Shown: in pieces, positions 32,806 through 41,241 of the stretch
Position numbering within the stretch: position 1 is the first letter of the stretch
How the letters are laid out: each line of letters opens with the position of its first letter
From: Neolewinella persica DSM 23188
Lineage (GTDB): Bacteria > Bacteroidota > Bacteroidia > Chitinophagales > Saprospiraceae
Reading direction: 5' to 3'
Assembly (NCBI RefSeq): GCF_000373105.1
Contig: NZ_KB890497.1
Coordinates: forward strand, 62,001 to 126,000
DNA length: 64,000 bases
Made by a program: the position numbers and the translations under genes
The notes under the pieces: model-generated
Seen by the model: the letters and a program-made list of their open reading frames with translations, nothing else
Database searches by the model: none
What the model was told of the DNA's origin: nothing

Positions 32806-33495
32806 TTATTGATCGTCCAGACGTGGATCGAAGAATCGGACACTTGTCCATGGGACGTCCAATTGCTTAGATTTTTTCCATTTTCTGTTGCGGTCGTTCA
32901 GCAAAAAAGCATGGCGTTTCATGGCGGTTTCACCGCTCCTTCGCATGGTCCGGCTGATTTGTATCAGCTCCAGATTGGTATCAGCATTAAGGTTGGTCAG
33001 GTAGCTATCGAGTTGATCACATTTACCATTCAGGCATTTGCGGTAAGCGAGTGTCTTCAGGTGTTTGATCTTGTTTCCTCGAATGGCGAACATCTCCACC
33101 CGGCCGCTGGTCTGTCCCTCCATTCGTAGGATGTAAAGAGACTCATCAATACCCTTTACGGCCATGCTTCCGTAAAGTTTGGCATTCATTTTGTCTGCCA
33201 TCCGCTGAAACTTGGCAGGGAGCAATGCTTTAGTCGTGCTACTTATGGGGGTCCCTCGCATCAGGTAGACTTCATCCGGGGCGATGTCAGGATCGACGTA
33301 TACGTGGAGAAAGCCTACATTTTCTCCCGGGAAGCTGGCGTCAAATTCCTGAAGAGCCGGATTTTGGGGCCGGTTAGTTATGGGGTAAGCCTGGGTGGGA
33401 TCAGCGGCCCGGTTGGGTGCCGGCTTGGCGTCCTGAGCAAAAGAAGATAGGCTGGCTAACAGTAGAATAAGTAGTGGGGTGATGTACTTGAACAT
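32806..33495 (-). CDS. Secreted protein of unknown function
   Basis: 229 residues. Signal peptide about 1-20 (SSFAQ). A stretch of beta-prone text with two Cys in KCLNGKC (about 156-162), which may form a disulfide, and ALQEFDASFPGENVGFLHVYVDPDI near the start. No family recognised. It ends in a shared terminator and starts 60 bp from the neighbouring secreted gene, which is on the same strand, so both could be in one transcript. Periplasmic location is inferred. Confidence 0.65.
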   Translation of the reverse strand: MFKYITPLLILLLASLSSFAQDAKPAPNRAADPTQAYPITNRPQNPALQEFDASFPGENVGFLHVYVDPDIAPDEVYLMRGTPISSTTKALLPAKFQRMADKMNAKLYGSMAVKGIDESLYILRMEGQTSGRVEMFAIRGNKIKHLKTLAYRKCLNGKCDQLDSYLTNLNADTNLELIQISRTMRRSGETAMKRHAFLLNDRNRKWKKSKQLDVPWTSVRFFDPRLDDQ

Positions 33496-33544
33496 GGTTA
33501 TTTGATTTTCTATTAAAACGCAAGTGCCCCATGAGTAAGTTCGA

Positions 33545-34099
33545 TCACTCTGTTAATTGACGTAATATAGATCGTTGATAACCAGATACTTTGTAGGAAT
33601 TGACCGCAGGGATGTCTTCTCCGTCGTGTTTTGTCTCACCGGTTGTACGGACAGGCGCCTCTTTTCCGCTGAAGATAGCATAGACCAGGTGATCTCCCCG
33701 GTGCTCAACGCTGGACATCAGATAGGTGCCACCGATGGTGAATACACTTTGGTAAGTACTGCCCAGGTAGTAGCCATCGAGCAGGATGGTGTTCTTTTCG
33801 TCGCAAATCCAGTGATGTGGCCCATCAGGGCCTTGCACGATGTAGTAGTCGCGTTTGCCGGCAACTTTATCTTCTCCATAGATGATGGTATAGGTGTAGC
33901 TGGTGTCGGTAATTGGTAAAATGTGGAGCTCCATCGGGACAGTTTGACGAACGCCAGAAGGGCCGAAAATCTGTAGTTCCCCAGCCCATTTTCCGGTAAA
34001 ATCCTGGGGGAAGGTGGGGAGTTTATCCGTTTGCGCATAGCAAAAGCAGGGAAGGATAAGTAACAGAAGGCTAAATAGGTGGCGCGGCCGCAGGTGCAT
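33545..34099 (-). CDS. Secreted protein of unknown function; start lies in a repeat
   Basis: 184 residues from ATG 34099. The longer frame to 34333 only translates the tandem repeat. The start and first residues MHLRPRH are encoded by an intact copy of the dispersed core repeat (34081-34097); RPRH then supplies the positive n-region of a normal signal peptide (LFSLLLLILPCFCYAQ). The mature part has WAGELQIFGPSGVRQTVPMELHI, typical of a beta-sandwich or lipocalin-like domain, and no enzyme motifs. Same-strand neighbour downstream at 33495. Confidence 0.7.
   Translation of the reverse strand: MHLRPRHLFSLLLLILPCFCYAQTDKLPTFPQDFTGKWAGELQIFGPSGVRQTVPMELHILPITDTSYTYTIIYGEDKVAGKRDYYIVQGPDGPHHWICDEKNTILLDGYYLGSTYQSVFTIGGTYLMSSVEHRGDHLVYAIFSGKEAPVRTTGETKHDGEDIPAVNSYKVSGYQRSILRQLTE
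34081..34097 (-). repeat. Dispersed core repeat, copy 9, at a start codon
   Basis: GGCGCGGCCGCAGGTGC, with TGGAGGTGGTCTTTTGAGGAGCA as arm. On the minus strand it supplies the ATG and HLRPR of a secreted protein. Confidence 0.85.
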
Positions 34100-34549
34100 G
34101 GAGGTGGTCTTTTGAGGAGCAAAGATAGGGAGGGTTGTTGCATTGGTTTCCCGGCTGTCTTGCTTGTTATAGAGTATTATTTCGTTAGTCAACGTAGGGA
34201 AAGTCAAAAAAGGGTGGGGTTTAGGAAAGATGGTTGTTCGAGGTTGAAATTGGGGATTCTGGTAGTAACTATTTAACCCAACCCGTACTTCTACGGAAGT
34301 ACATTTTTTAGGATAGTGAAGTGGCTCAATCAACCCGTACTTCTACGGAAGTACATCTTTTAGGATAGTGTAGTGGCTCAATCAACCCGTACTTCTACGG
34401 AAGTACATTTCTGTAGTGAAGGGTGATGGCCTGGACCTTTCTTTATGACGACGGCAGTAATCCACCCGTTTCTATTCTTCCAAACTAAAAGACTTTGCTT
34501 TGAAGCACGTAGCCTGCCTGGCCCACGCCCAAGGCGCACGCAACTGAAA
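34100..34549. other. 450-bp gap with 52-bp tandem repeats
   Basis: Contains the core repeat at its left edge, plus the tandem array. Remaining 130 bases before the LytTR gene show no gene. Confidence 0.6.
34277..34413. repeat. 52-bp tandem repeat with perfect hairpins
   Basis: Units start with ACCCG at 34281, 34333 and 34385. Each holds GTACTTC-TACG-GAAGTAC, a perfect 7-bp stem. Confidence 0.93.
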
Positions 34550-35299
34550 CTATCGTACAAAGTACCGCATAAACTCCGCCTTCCTTCGCCTGCTTACGTC
34601 CAGGTGGTCACCGTTGGAGAGAATAACCACTCCGCCCTCACCTCTCTGGTAGGAGGTGACGTGGGAGATATTTACGAGGAAGGATTGGTGAATCCGGCAA
34701 AAGCCATTCCCGCTCAATAAGCGTTCGTATTCCTTCAGTGTTTTACTACTGAGCAACTCGGTCTTGTCTTCCAGGAAAAAGCGGGTGTAATTGATCTCTC
34801 CCCGCAGGTAAATGATGCTCGGTAGGGTAAGTACCCGAAACCCATTCACATCGGGCACCACCATACGGTTTTCCTCTCCCTGCCGGTTGGTCATGAAGGT
34901 TCGCAGTCGTTGATCCGCTGCCGGCCGGTTAGACTGCCGATCAAAAAAGCGGCGCAGTGTATCCCGTAAGTCGCTGATGCGAAGTGGCTTGAGCAAGTAC
35001 CCCAGAGCCGCAAAATCGAATGCCCGAATGGCGTACTGGTTGTAAGCCGTAACAAAAATCACCTCGCCGGCGATGTTTGGTAGCCGGGCCAGAATGTCGA
35101 ACCCAGTACCACTCTTCAGCTGAATGTCAAGAAAGATCAGGTCTGGTTGTAGTTGGCTGATCAACTTCGCACCGGCGTCTACGTCGTCCGCCTCTCCGAC
35201 GATGTCGAAGGGATAAGGTTGCTCGCCCAACAGCTTTCGCATTAGGTCGCGGGCGTTGGATTCGTCGTCGATGATGACGGTACTGAAGGAGGAGATCAA
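34550..35299 (-). CDS. LytTR family response regulator
   Basis: 249 residues. REC domain about 6-125 with the phospho-acceptor Asp58 in LIFLDIQL, acid pocket DDE (11-13), and signature Thr/Lys positions (VTAYNQYAI, LLKPL). DNA-binding LytTR domain about 150-249 with YLRGEINYTRFFLEDKTELLSSKTLKEYERLL and FCRIHQSFLVNISHV. The usual partner, a LytS-type histidine kinase, is not adjacent, so it is an orphan here. The gene is divergent from blaI (35499) with a 200-bp control region between, so cross-regulation of the BlaI/M56 operon is possible. Confidence 0.93.
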   Translation of the reverse strand: MISSFSTVIIDDESNARDLMRKLLGEQPYPFDIVGEADDVDAGAKLISQLQPDLIFLDIQLKSGTGFDILARLPNIAGEVIFVTAYNQYAIRAFDFAALGYLLKPLRISDLRDTLRRFFDRQSNRPAADQRLRTFMTNRQGEENRMVVPDVNGFRVLTLPSIIYLRGEINYTRFFLEDKTELLSSKTLKEYERLLSGNGFCRIHQSFLVNISHVTSYQRGEGGVVILSNGDHLDVSRRRKAEFMRYFVR

Positions 35300-35445
35300 G
35301 GGCGGAAGGTTGATGCGGTAAAAGGATATTCACTTTAGAAGAGTAGTAAGGCGGACCCACAAGAACGGAAAGATCCTTCCTAAAATCAAGCCAGAATGAT
35401 TAATTGGCAGGGTCTGTTGATTACCCGGCATCTGTTAAAATAGAC

Positions 35446-35483
35446 GTTCATCTAAAAAAATAGTTGTACATCTAAATATTTAG
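35446..35483 (+). promoter_or_regulatory. Candidate operator of the BlaI/M56 operon
   Basis: Two direct copies TTCATCTAAA and TACATCTAAA about 23 bp apart, the second leading into the perfect palindrome CTAAATATTTAG (35472-35483). The palindrome lies between the -33 and -7 promoter elements, a classic repressor site. Confidence 0.6.
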
Positions 35484-35494
35484 GCATAGCTTTG
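35464..35494 (+). promoter_or_regulatory. Promoter TTG-N20-TAGCTTTG of blaI
   Basis: TTG (35464-35466) and TAGCTTTG (35487-35494) match the Bacteroidota consensus with N20. The start codon is 4 bp after the -7 box, so the transcript is probably leaderless. Confidence 0.65.
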
Positions 35495-35498
35495 AGGC

Positions 35499-35858
35499 AT
35501 GGAACCATTAACCCGAAAAGAAGAAGAAGTGCTCCGTATCCTTTTTAAGCTGGAACGTGCTTTCGTGAAGGACATCATTGCCGAGATGCCAGGAAAGAAG
35601 CCAGCCTATAGTACGGTCTCGACTTTCATTACCAACCTGATGAAGAAAGGCTACGTTGGCCATGAGGATTTTGGTAGCACGCACCGCTACTTTCCCCTGA
35701 TTTCCAAAGAGCAGTTTTTTCAGAAAGACCTCAAGCGGGTCGTCTCTGATTTCTTTGGTGATAGCCACAAGGCCCTGGTCTCCCACTTCGCCCGCAACAA
35801 GAAACTAAGTCGTGAGGACCTGGAGGACATCCTCCGGATGATCGACGAGCAGGAATGA
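35499..35858 (+). CDS. BlaI/MecI/CopY family transcriptional repressor
   Basis: 119 residues, the normal length. The winged helix (about 3-75) shows LTRKEEEVLRILFKL, YSTVSTFITNLMKKGYVGHE and a wing RYFPLISKEQF. The C-terminal part forms the dimer domain and contains HARNKK-like basic text where BlaR1-type cleavage normally occurs. It represses an operon until its partner metalloprotease is activated by an extracellular signal. Here the two M56 genes follow, 105 bp downstream and after two stem-loops. The operator overlaps its own promoter, which predicts autorepression. Confidence 0.94.
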   Translation: MEPLTRKEEEVLRILFKLERAFVKDIIAEMPGKKPAYSTVSTFITNLMKKGYVGHEDFGSTHRYFPLISKEQFFQKDLKRVVSDFFGDSHKALVSHFARNKKLSREDLEDILRMIDEQE

Positions 35859-35866
35859 CCTTCTTT

Positions 35867-35907
35867 CAGCTGCCTTTAGGCAGCTGTACCTCAACCATCA
35901 GGTTGAG
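35867..35907 (+). repeat. Two tandem stem-loops between blaI and the first M56 gene
   Basis: CAGCTGCC-TTTA-GGCAGCTG (35867-35886) then CTCAACC-ATCA-GGTTGAG (35890-35907). There is no T-run, so processing or attenuation is possible but not termination. Confidence 0.7.
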
Positions 35908-35962
35908 CAGTTATGGTCTACAGTAAAAATAAGTACCTAAGTCTTTACCTAAATCACACCAA

Positions 35963-37936
35963 ATGTCTACTTTATTAACCGCCTCCATCCTCCTCCTGCT
36001 CCTCTGGCCCGCCTACGCGGTCTTACTGCGGTACTCCGACCGCTATGCCCTCAACCGCTTCCTGTTGGTGCTGGCGATGGTAGCCGTTTGTGCTTTGCCA
36101 TTTGTATCTCTGGAGAGTCCGGCTCCGGCCATTACACAAAGTCTGCAAGGAACGATTGAGTACGTTGAGCAGACTACCTACCAGTCGCCGACGGTTGTGC
36201 CAAATGAGGAGATGTTGACCGTTAGTACTGATTTAGCCAAGCCCGACAGTATAGTGGAACGGTCAGTAGAAAGGGGCGAGATTACGACCTTTATCTATCT
36301 GGGTGGGGTAGGGCTACTGCTGTTACTGCTGGGCGTGCGCCTGCTATTTCTACTTTCTCTGCACCTGCGTTCTCGCCAAAGTAGTAATGGCCAATACCGA
36401 CTGTTGCACGATGGAGTAACTTCCGGACAGGCTTTTACCTTCGGGAAATTCCTTTACTTCAGCGCTGATGTGGTCAGTGGTCCGGACTTTGACCATGTGC
36501 TCGCCCACGAGCGGGTACATGCCCGGCAGGGGCACTCCCTGGACATCTTCCTGAGCGAACTATTTCTGTGCATATTTTGGTTCCATCCCACCGCCTGGTG
36601 GCTGCGCGCCAAAATGCGTGCTAACCTGGAATTCCTGGTCGACAATGCCGTCATCTCCGCCGGCGCCGATCGGAGAGACTACCAGCTGGCGCTAGTGCGC
36701 CAGAGCCAGGCCACCCACGGCCTTGCCCTCACGCTTCCCTTTTCCGAACCAAGCCTTAAGAGCCGGATCACACGGATGACGGGAATGTCCGAATATCGCA
36801 TAATAAGCTTAATTGCTACGGTAGCACTCCTGTTTTGGTTGGGGGTAGCCGCGATGGTGGTGAAAGGGAGCGAGGCTGAAACCAAGTACAACACTTTCCA
36901 GTTTGATGACGTCACGCTCAAAGGTCAAAGCAGTCCCATCTCCGCGACGGAATTCCTGTACACTACCTACTTTACGGAATCCATTCCCGAGGAGATCAAC
37001 AGTTTCGAGCTCTACTTCCGGCGACTCCCCACGCCAGATGAGTACCTGCAGATCAAATCTATTCTACAACGGATTCCGCATACCAATTTCAGTATTTACG
37101 AACCGTGCAACGGTGCGCCCGGGACTTACCTGATGCAACTGAGTCATTACCTGAAACAGGAGGCTGTCTTCCGCAACCCGCTGCGGGAAGGAGATTTGTT
37201 ACCGCACCACTTCCTCTTTTCGCTGACAAAACGGATTACTACCCAACCAATTCCGGCTGACCTGCCATTGGAATCCTTCGGATATTATAATCCGGCAGTT
37301 GTCAGTACAGCTTTTGAGATCAAAGAAACTGATAACGGCATGGAGTACTTCGATGGTGTCAGGACTTTACCGGTCACGAATGGTAGTCCTGCGGAGGGGA
37401 AACAGTACTATGCACAAACCGCGACTGCTGAATTAGCTGAGGAAGAACTGGCAGTGTTCATCAACGGCGAACGGTTTAATCTTCTGCCTAAGCCGGAAGT
37501 GAAATTTGAGGACGGTATGCAGTTTGCCGGTTACGCCGCTAAGAATATGTGGATGGGAGTGGAAGGTAATGCAACCGACCCGAATGCTTTGCCGAGTAGC
37601 CTTGGGCAAATGCCAGTACGAACGGTTATGCCTCCCAATGCGCGTATGGCTTGTTTGCTGGGGATGGAAGGCAGTCCGAAAGGGATGGTACGCAGAATTG
37701 TAGACCTTGGTCTCCGTAGCCCCGGAGATTATGCCCGGGCATTTGTTGAGAGTATGGCTAAAGTAAATTATATGGCTAATGCTCCGGTGGACAGAACCGA
37801 AGTGTACCTCAATGACGAACTGATCAGTTTAACCAGACTATCGGAAATGGACTTTCCGGAAGGAACTTTTGTCCAGACCGGCTGGAACGAAAATGTAAAT
37901 AACGGGCCTTATGTGATTCAAGTTATCACTGATTAG
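35963..37936 (+). CDS. M56 family (BlaR1-like) sensor metalloprotease 1
   Basis: 657 residues. Four membrane helices (about 5-22, 33-50, 110-132, 282-301) frame the cytoplasmic protease domain with HERVH (182-186) as zinc motif and the LSELFLCIFWFHPTAWWL segment that helps bind zinc. The C-terminal part (about 303-657) is outside and would be the sensor. It holds one copy of a module SFELYFRRLPTPDEYLQIKSIL (349 on). On signal, M56 enzymes cleave or release BlaI. It is followed by a 150-bp gap and a paralogue. The ligand is unknown; the sensor is not penicillin-binding, as no SxxK is seen. Confidence 0.92.
   Translation: MSTLLTASILLLLLWPAYAVLLRYSDRYALNRFLLVLAMVAVCALPFVSLESPAPAITQSLQGTIEYVEQTTYQSPTVVPNEEMLTVSTDLAKPDSIVERSVERGEITTFIYLGGVGLLLLLLGVRLLFLLSLHLRSRQSSNGQYRLLHDGVTSGQAFTFGKFLYFSADVVSGPDFDHVLAHERVHARQGHSLDIFLSELFLCIFWFHPTAWWLRAKMRANLEFLVDNAVISAGADRRDYQLALVRQSQATHGLALTLPFSEPSLKSRITRMTGMSEYRIISLIATVALLFWLGVAAMVVKGSEAETKYNTFQFDDVTLKGQSSPISATEFLYTTYFTESIPEEINSFELYFRRLPTPDEYLQIKSILQRIPHTNFSIYEPCNGAPGTYLMQLSHYLKQEAVFRNPLREGDLLPHHFLFSLTKRITTQPIPADLPLESFGYYNPAVVSTAFEIKETDNGMEYFDGVRTLPVTNGSPAEGKQYYAQTATAELAEEELAVFINGERFNLLPKPEVKFEDGMQFAGYAAKNMWMGVEGNATDPNALPSSLGQMPVRTVMPPNARMACLLGMEGSPKGMVRRIVDLGLRSPGDYARAFVESMAKVNYMANAPVDRTEVYLNDELISLTRLSEMDFPEGTFVQTGWNENVNNGPYVIQVITD
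36361..36377 (+). repeat. Core-like match inside M56 gene 1
   Basis: GCACCTGCGTTCTCGCC fits the dispersed core (one mismatch) and encodes HLRSR. The family arm is absent and the same text is in the paralogue, so this could be chance plus common descent. Confidence 0.4.
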
Positions 37937-38086
37937 AAGCCGCGTTGAACAAGGTGACTTAGCTATCAATCAAAGTCAGCAACCGAATTCTTTTCACAAC
38001 CTGCGCTACCTGTCTTGAAAAGTTCGTCTGCCGACTTTAACAGAAACCCGGTCCGGAATTATCTACCACAAACCTTATTAACACCA

Positions 38087-40657
38087 ATGAATCACCTTCT
38101 CTCCGCCACCATCCTCTTGTTTGCCGTTTGGCCAGCCTACTATCTATTGCTCCGTTACTCCGATCGGTATTCGCTCAACCGATTACTGCTGTTGCTGGTC
38201 ATGGTGGCAGTAGTCACCTTGCCCTTTGTTAACTTTTCCAGCCCCGCGCCAGTGGTGACCCAAAGCATTCAGGGGACGATTTCTTACCTGGAGGAAGGCG
38301 TGATTACTGGTGGTGGCTCCATCGACCCCGTTCCTAAGGAAATTCGTTATGATGAAAACGGCGGAGAAATACTTATTGCTAATCGGACAGCTGTTACCTT
38401 TTTTATGTTGCCCAAAATGTACTATTTCGGCCTGAAGTTGCTGATAGTGGTTCTGGGCTTTCGCCTGCTTTTTATCCTGATACTGCACCTGCGTTCGCGC
38501 CTGAACGGAGATGGAACTTACCGGTTGCTACACCCCAGTGCCAAACCTGGCCAGGCTTACACTTTTGGTCGTAACCTTTACTTCAGCACCGATGTGCCCG
38601 ACGACAGAGATTTTAATCATATCCTGGCCCACGAGCGTATTCACGCCCGGCAGCTTCATAGTCTGGATATTCTCCTAAGCGAAGTTTTCCTCTGCATCTT
38701 TTGGTTTCACCCAGCGGCCTGGTGGCTGCGTGCTAAAATGCGCGCAAACCTGGAATTTCTGGTCGATCAGGCAGTCATCTCCAGTGGTGCTGACCGGCGC
38801 GACTACCAGCTGGCCCTGGTGCGCCAGAGCCAGGGCGCCTACGGCCTCGCCCTTGCCCTGCCATTCTCTGAACCTACGCTAAAAAGCCGGATCTTCCGCA
38901 TGACCGGGATACCCGAATACCGAGTTATAGCAGTTGTCGCGGCAGTAGTTCTGGTCTTCTGGCTGGGTGTCTCCCTACTCGTCATCAACGGAAACCTTTT
39001 CGACGATGCACCACATGGTCGTGAGTACCTCGAAGCCGCCGCTCACCCCGGCGACCCGTATTATGAATATTACCAAAATACGCTGCCCGAAGAACTCACC
39101 ACTTTGGAAATTTACACCAACCGGATGGTGACAGTGGATGAGTACCTGCAGCTGCGGGCGATATTGGGTAAGGTGCCGGGGGCTAAGCTGTTCGTTTTTA
39201 AGAATGCTTTTGATGAAGGTTATTCACTTGAATTGAGTCACGGTAAGCAGGAGGCCGGGGCAATACACAAACTGACTGTGGTCCCTTCCAATCAGTACGT
39301 TTCTATGCTTGGGATAGAAAAAATTGGAGACTACTTTCCGATTGCTATAAACATGGATTTCAATTCTGGTATGCCTTCAGGGGAGGCAGGTTTTTCGATA
39401 TATGGACTCACAAAGGTTCAATCAGACTACACCTCCAATCATTCACTGTTGATGCCCGAAACAATGGCTGACAACTTAATGGTGTACGTCAACCAGAAAC
39501 GGATTGAGCTCGTAGAAAACGATAAGGAGCCAGCAAGGCTGAACGGCGTCGATATCTCGGAATTCGATGCTGCGGACTGGCCCAAGGTCCTGGTGGAAGG
39601 ACGCACCCAGTTATCTCCCATAAAACGGATAGAAAAGCTGCTGAATGTTAAACCCGGCGCCATCAGGTCTTTCTCACAAGTAAGTACCAGCTCGGTGGAA
39701 GGTACCTACCGCGAGTGGTACGATGCTCTAGGTTTTCTGAAAGACCAACCCATGCTTACCTATTATAATGACCGCCCCGTCACGCTGGACTTCCTGCTGG
39801 ATACCGATTTTGGCAAAAATGCAATGATTCAGCACGCCGTAAATTATGATACCCCCATGGGGATTTATGCGCTGCAGGTACTTGACGATTATCCCGACGT
39901 GGAAGTGGTACGCAGCGGAAGAGTCATTAAGGTCGACTTGTCCGGGGGCGAGGCTACTCCCCCTACGGAGGTCAATCTCTACTTCCGCCGCCTGCCCACA
40001 CCGCAGGAGGTTGCGCAAATTCGGCCCTATCTCGCTGCCTTCCCTGATCACGGCCTCCGGGTTTTTCAGGATTGCAAACATTTGGAAGGGGACTACACGC
40101 TGTACTTCGGCGATGACTTTGGCGCTAAGATCACCGGCTTTTCCCAACTTGCCGTTGGGGAAGTTTACGACGGTCCACTCCGTTTTCAGTTGAAGCGGGA
40201 AGCCTCGGGAGAGGTGACTGGCACTACGCATAAACCCGGCCCCAAACCGGAGAATGCCCCCAATACCGAAGTCTTCCTGATGATCGATGGCGTCTACGTC
40301 AATATCTACTCCGACAACCCCACCCCCTACAGTAAATTGACCCTCGACCCCGCCCCTGATGCGGTGGCGATAGGTTGTAAAATAAACGCAATTGAGCGAC
40401 CATTAATGGACGTATGGCGGGGGAAGTCCCCTTGGGTCTACACTTATAAAGCAGTTCATGCTGGAATGGTAGAAGGCTTTGAAGCTATGCTAATGGAGAG
40501 GGGGCTTGGAGATCGCCCACGCCAGTTTTACGTCAACGATTTAGAGGTGACCCGAGAGTTCTTTACCAGCTATCAAGGAGGTAAATATGCTTATGTGCGA
40601 ATCGGAGGATGGTCGGGAAGAGAAAACACTCCCGTGATTCTTGAGATTGTGGATTAA
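38087..40657 (+). CDS. M56 family (BlaR1-like) sensor metalloprotease 2
   Basis: 856 residues from ATG 38087; an upstream frame from 38015 adds 24 atypical residues. The membrane and protease half is a close copy of the first protein, with HERIH at the same residue numbers (182-186). The external part is much longer (about 305-856) and contains the sensor module twice: a diverged EELTTLEIYTNRMVTVDEYLQLRAIL (near 335) and VNLYFRRLPTPQEVAQIRPYL (near 629). Tandem duplication followed by lengthening of the sensor is the simplest reading. It shares regulation with the upstream BlaI gene by inference. Confidence 0.92.
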   Translation: MNHLLSATILLFAVWPAYYLLLRYSDRYSLNRLLLLLVMVAVVTLPFVNFSSPAPVVTQSIQGTISYLEEGVITGGGSIDPVPKEIRYDENGGEILIANRTAVTFFMLPKMYYFGLKLLIVVLGFRLLFILILHLRSRLNGDGTYRLLHPSAKPGQAYTFGRNLYFSTDVPDDRDFNHILAHERIHARQLHSLDILLSEVFLCIFWFHPAAWWLRAKMRANLEFLVDQAVISSGADRRDYQLALVRQSQGAYGLALALPFSEPTLKSRIFRMTGIPEYRVIAVVAAVVLVFWLGVSLLVINGNLFDDAPHGREYLEAAAHPGDPYYEYYQNTLPEELTTLEIYTNRMVTVDEYLQLRAILGKVPGAKLFVFKNAFDEGYSLELSHGKQEAGAIHKLTVVPSNQYVSMLGIEKIGDYFPIAINMDFNSGMPSGEAGFSIYGLTKVQSDYTSNHSLLMPETMADNLMVYVNQKRIELVENDKEPARLNGVDISEFDAADWPKVLVEGRTQLSPIKRIEKLLNVKPGAIRSFSQVSTSSVEGTYREWYDALGFLKDQPMLTYYNDRPVTLDFLLDTDFGKNAMIQHAVNYDTPMGIYALQVLDDYPDVEVVRSGRVIKVDLSGGEATPPTEVNLYFRRLPTPQEVAQIRPYLAAFPDHGLRVFQDCKHLEGDYTLYFGDDFGAKITGFSQLAVGEVYDGPLRFQLKREASGEVTGTTHKPGPKPENAPNTEVFLMIDGVYVNIYSDNPTPYSKLTLDPAPDAVAIGCKINAIERPLMDVWRGKSPWVYTYKAVHAGMVEGFEAMLMERGLGDRPRQFYVNDLEVTREFFTSYQGGKYAYVRIGGWSGRENTPVILEIVD
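38485..38501 (+). repeat. Core-like match inside M56 gene 2
   Basis: GCACCTGCGTTCGCGCC fits the core exactly, in the same HLRSR codons as in the paralogue; no arm upstream. Confidence 0.4.
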
Positions 40658-40692
40658 GGTATCCTTTCTAACAGGCAAAACACCATAAATCT

Positions 40693-40977
40693 ATGAAATG
40701 TCTAGGCTTACTTTTCTTCTGCACAGCCTTGTTCACCTGTTCCTCCAACCAGAAGTTCGAGACAACGGCTCAGTACAGCGACAGCATCCCCGTAACCCTC
40801 GATCAGGTTATCGCACGGGACCAGGGTGTTCGGACCGGAGACATCCCGGGTAGCATGCAGGACATTGGACCAGCCGCTAGCGGTACACGTCGTCAGGTCA
40901 TAATGGCGCTTTCCTTACCTGGGATTGCGTCGAGCCTACTTGTCTTAAGCAACGATGATTGGGGAACTACGAGATAG
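40693..40977 (+). CDS. Small lipoprotein, C-terminus possibly replaced by a repeat
   Basis: 94 residues. Lipobox LFTCSS (Cys16). The central part TTAQYSDSIPVTLDQVIARDQG has no known family. The last 25 or so residues (ALSLPGIASSLLVLSNDDWGTTR) are encoded by the arm of the composite repeat found at 40910 and, inverted, at 18261. The gene may have been truncated and given a foreign tail. It follows the second M56 gene by 35 bp and could be in that operon. Confidence 0.55.
   Translation: MKCLGLLFFCTALFTCSSNQKFETTAQYSDSIPVTLDQVIARDQGVRTGDIPGSMQDIGPAASGTRRQVIMALSLPGIASSLLVLSNDDWGTTR
40910..40945. repeat. Composite-repeat arm, second copy
   Basis: TTACCTGGGATTGCGTCGAG then CCTACTTGTCTTA is the reverse complement of the text at 18302-18333, with few mismatches. 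Confidence 0.75.
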
Positions 40978-41019
40978 CTCTGTTGGCAACTGGCCGCGAT
41001 TTTACCCCCTGTTTGGTAC

Positions 41020-41241
41020 TTCCTCCTTAGTGTAGTCCTTAATGCCTGAATGACCTGAATGGTTATTCCTTCCCCTGCCGTTCGGTGCCTGCTCCTTAGT
41101 GTAGTCCTTAATTCCTTAGTGGCCTTAATGGTTATTCCTTCCCCTGCTTTTTGGCGCCTGCTCCTCAGTATATTCCTCAAAGCCTTAGTGACTTTAATGG
41201 TTACCCCTCCACTTGTCCCCCTGACCTCCTTCATAGTAGGA
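41020..41241 (-). repeat. 69-bp tandem array, about three units
   Basis: CCTTAGTGTAGTCC at 41025 and 41094 and a variant at 41163, a 69-bp period. Read on the minus strand it gives GAATAACCATTAAGGCCACTAAGG, the same family as the 67-bp array at 18010. Confidence 0.92.
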
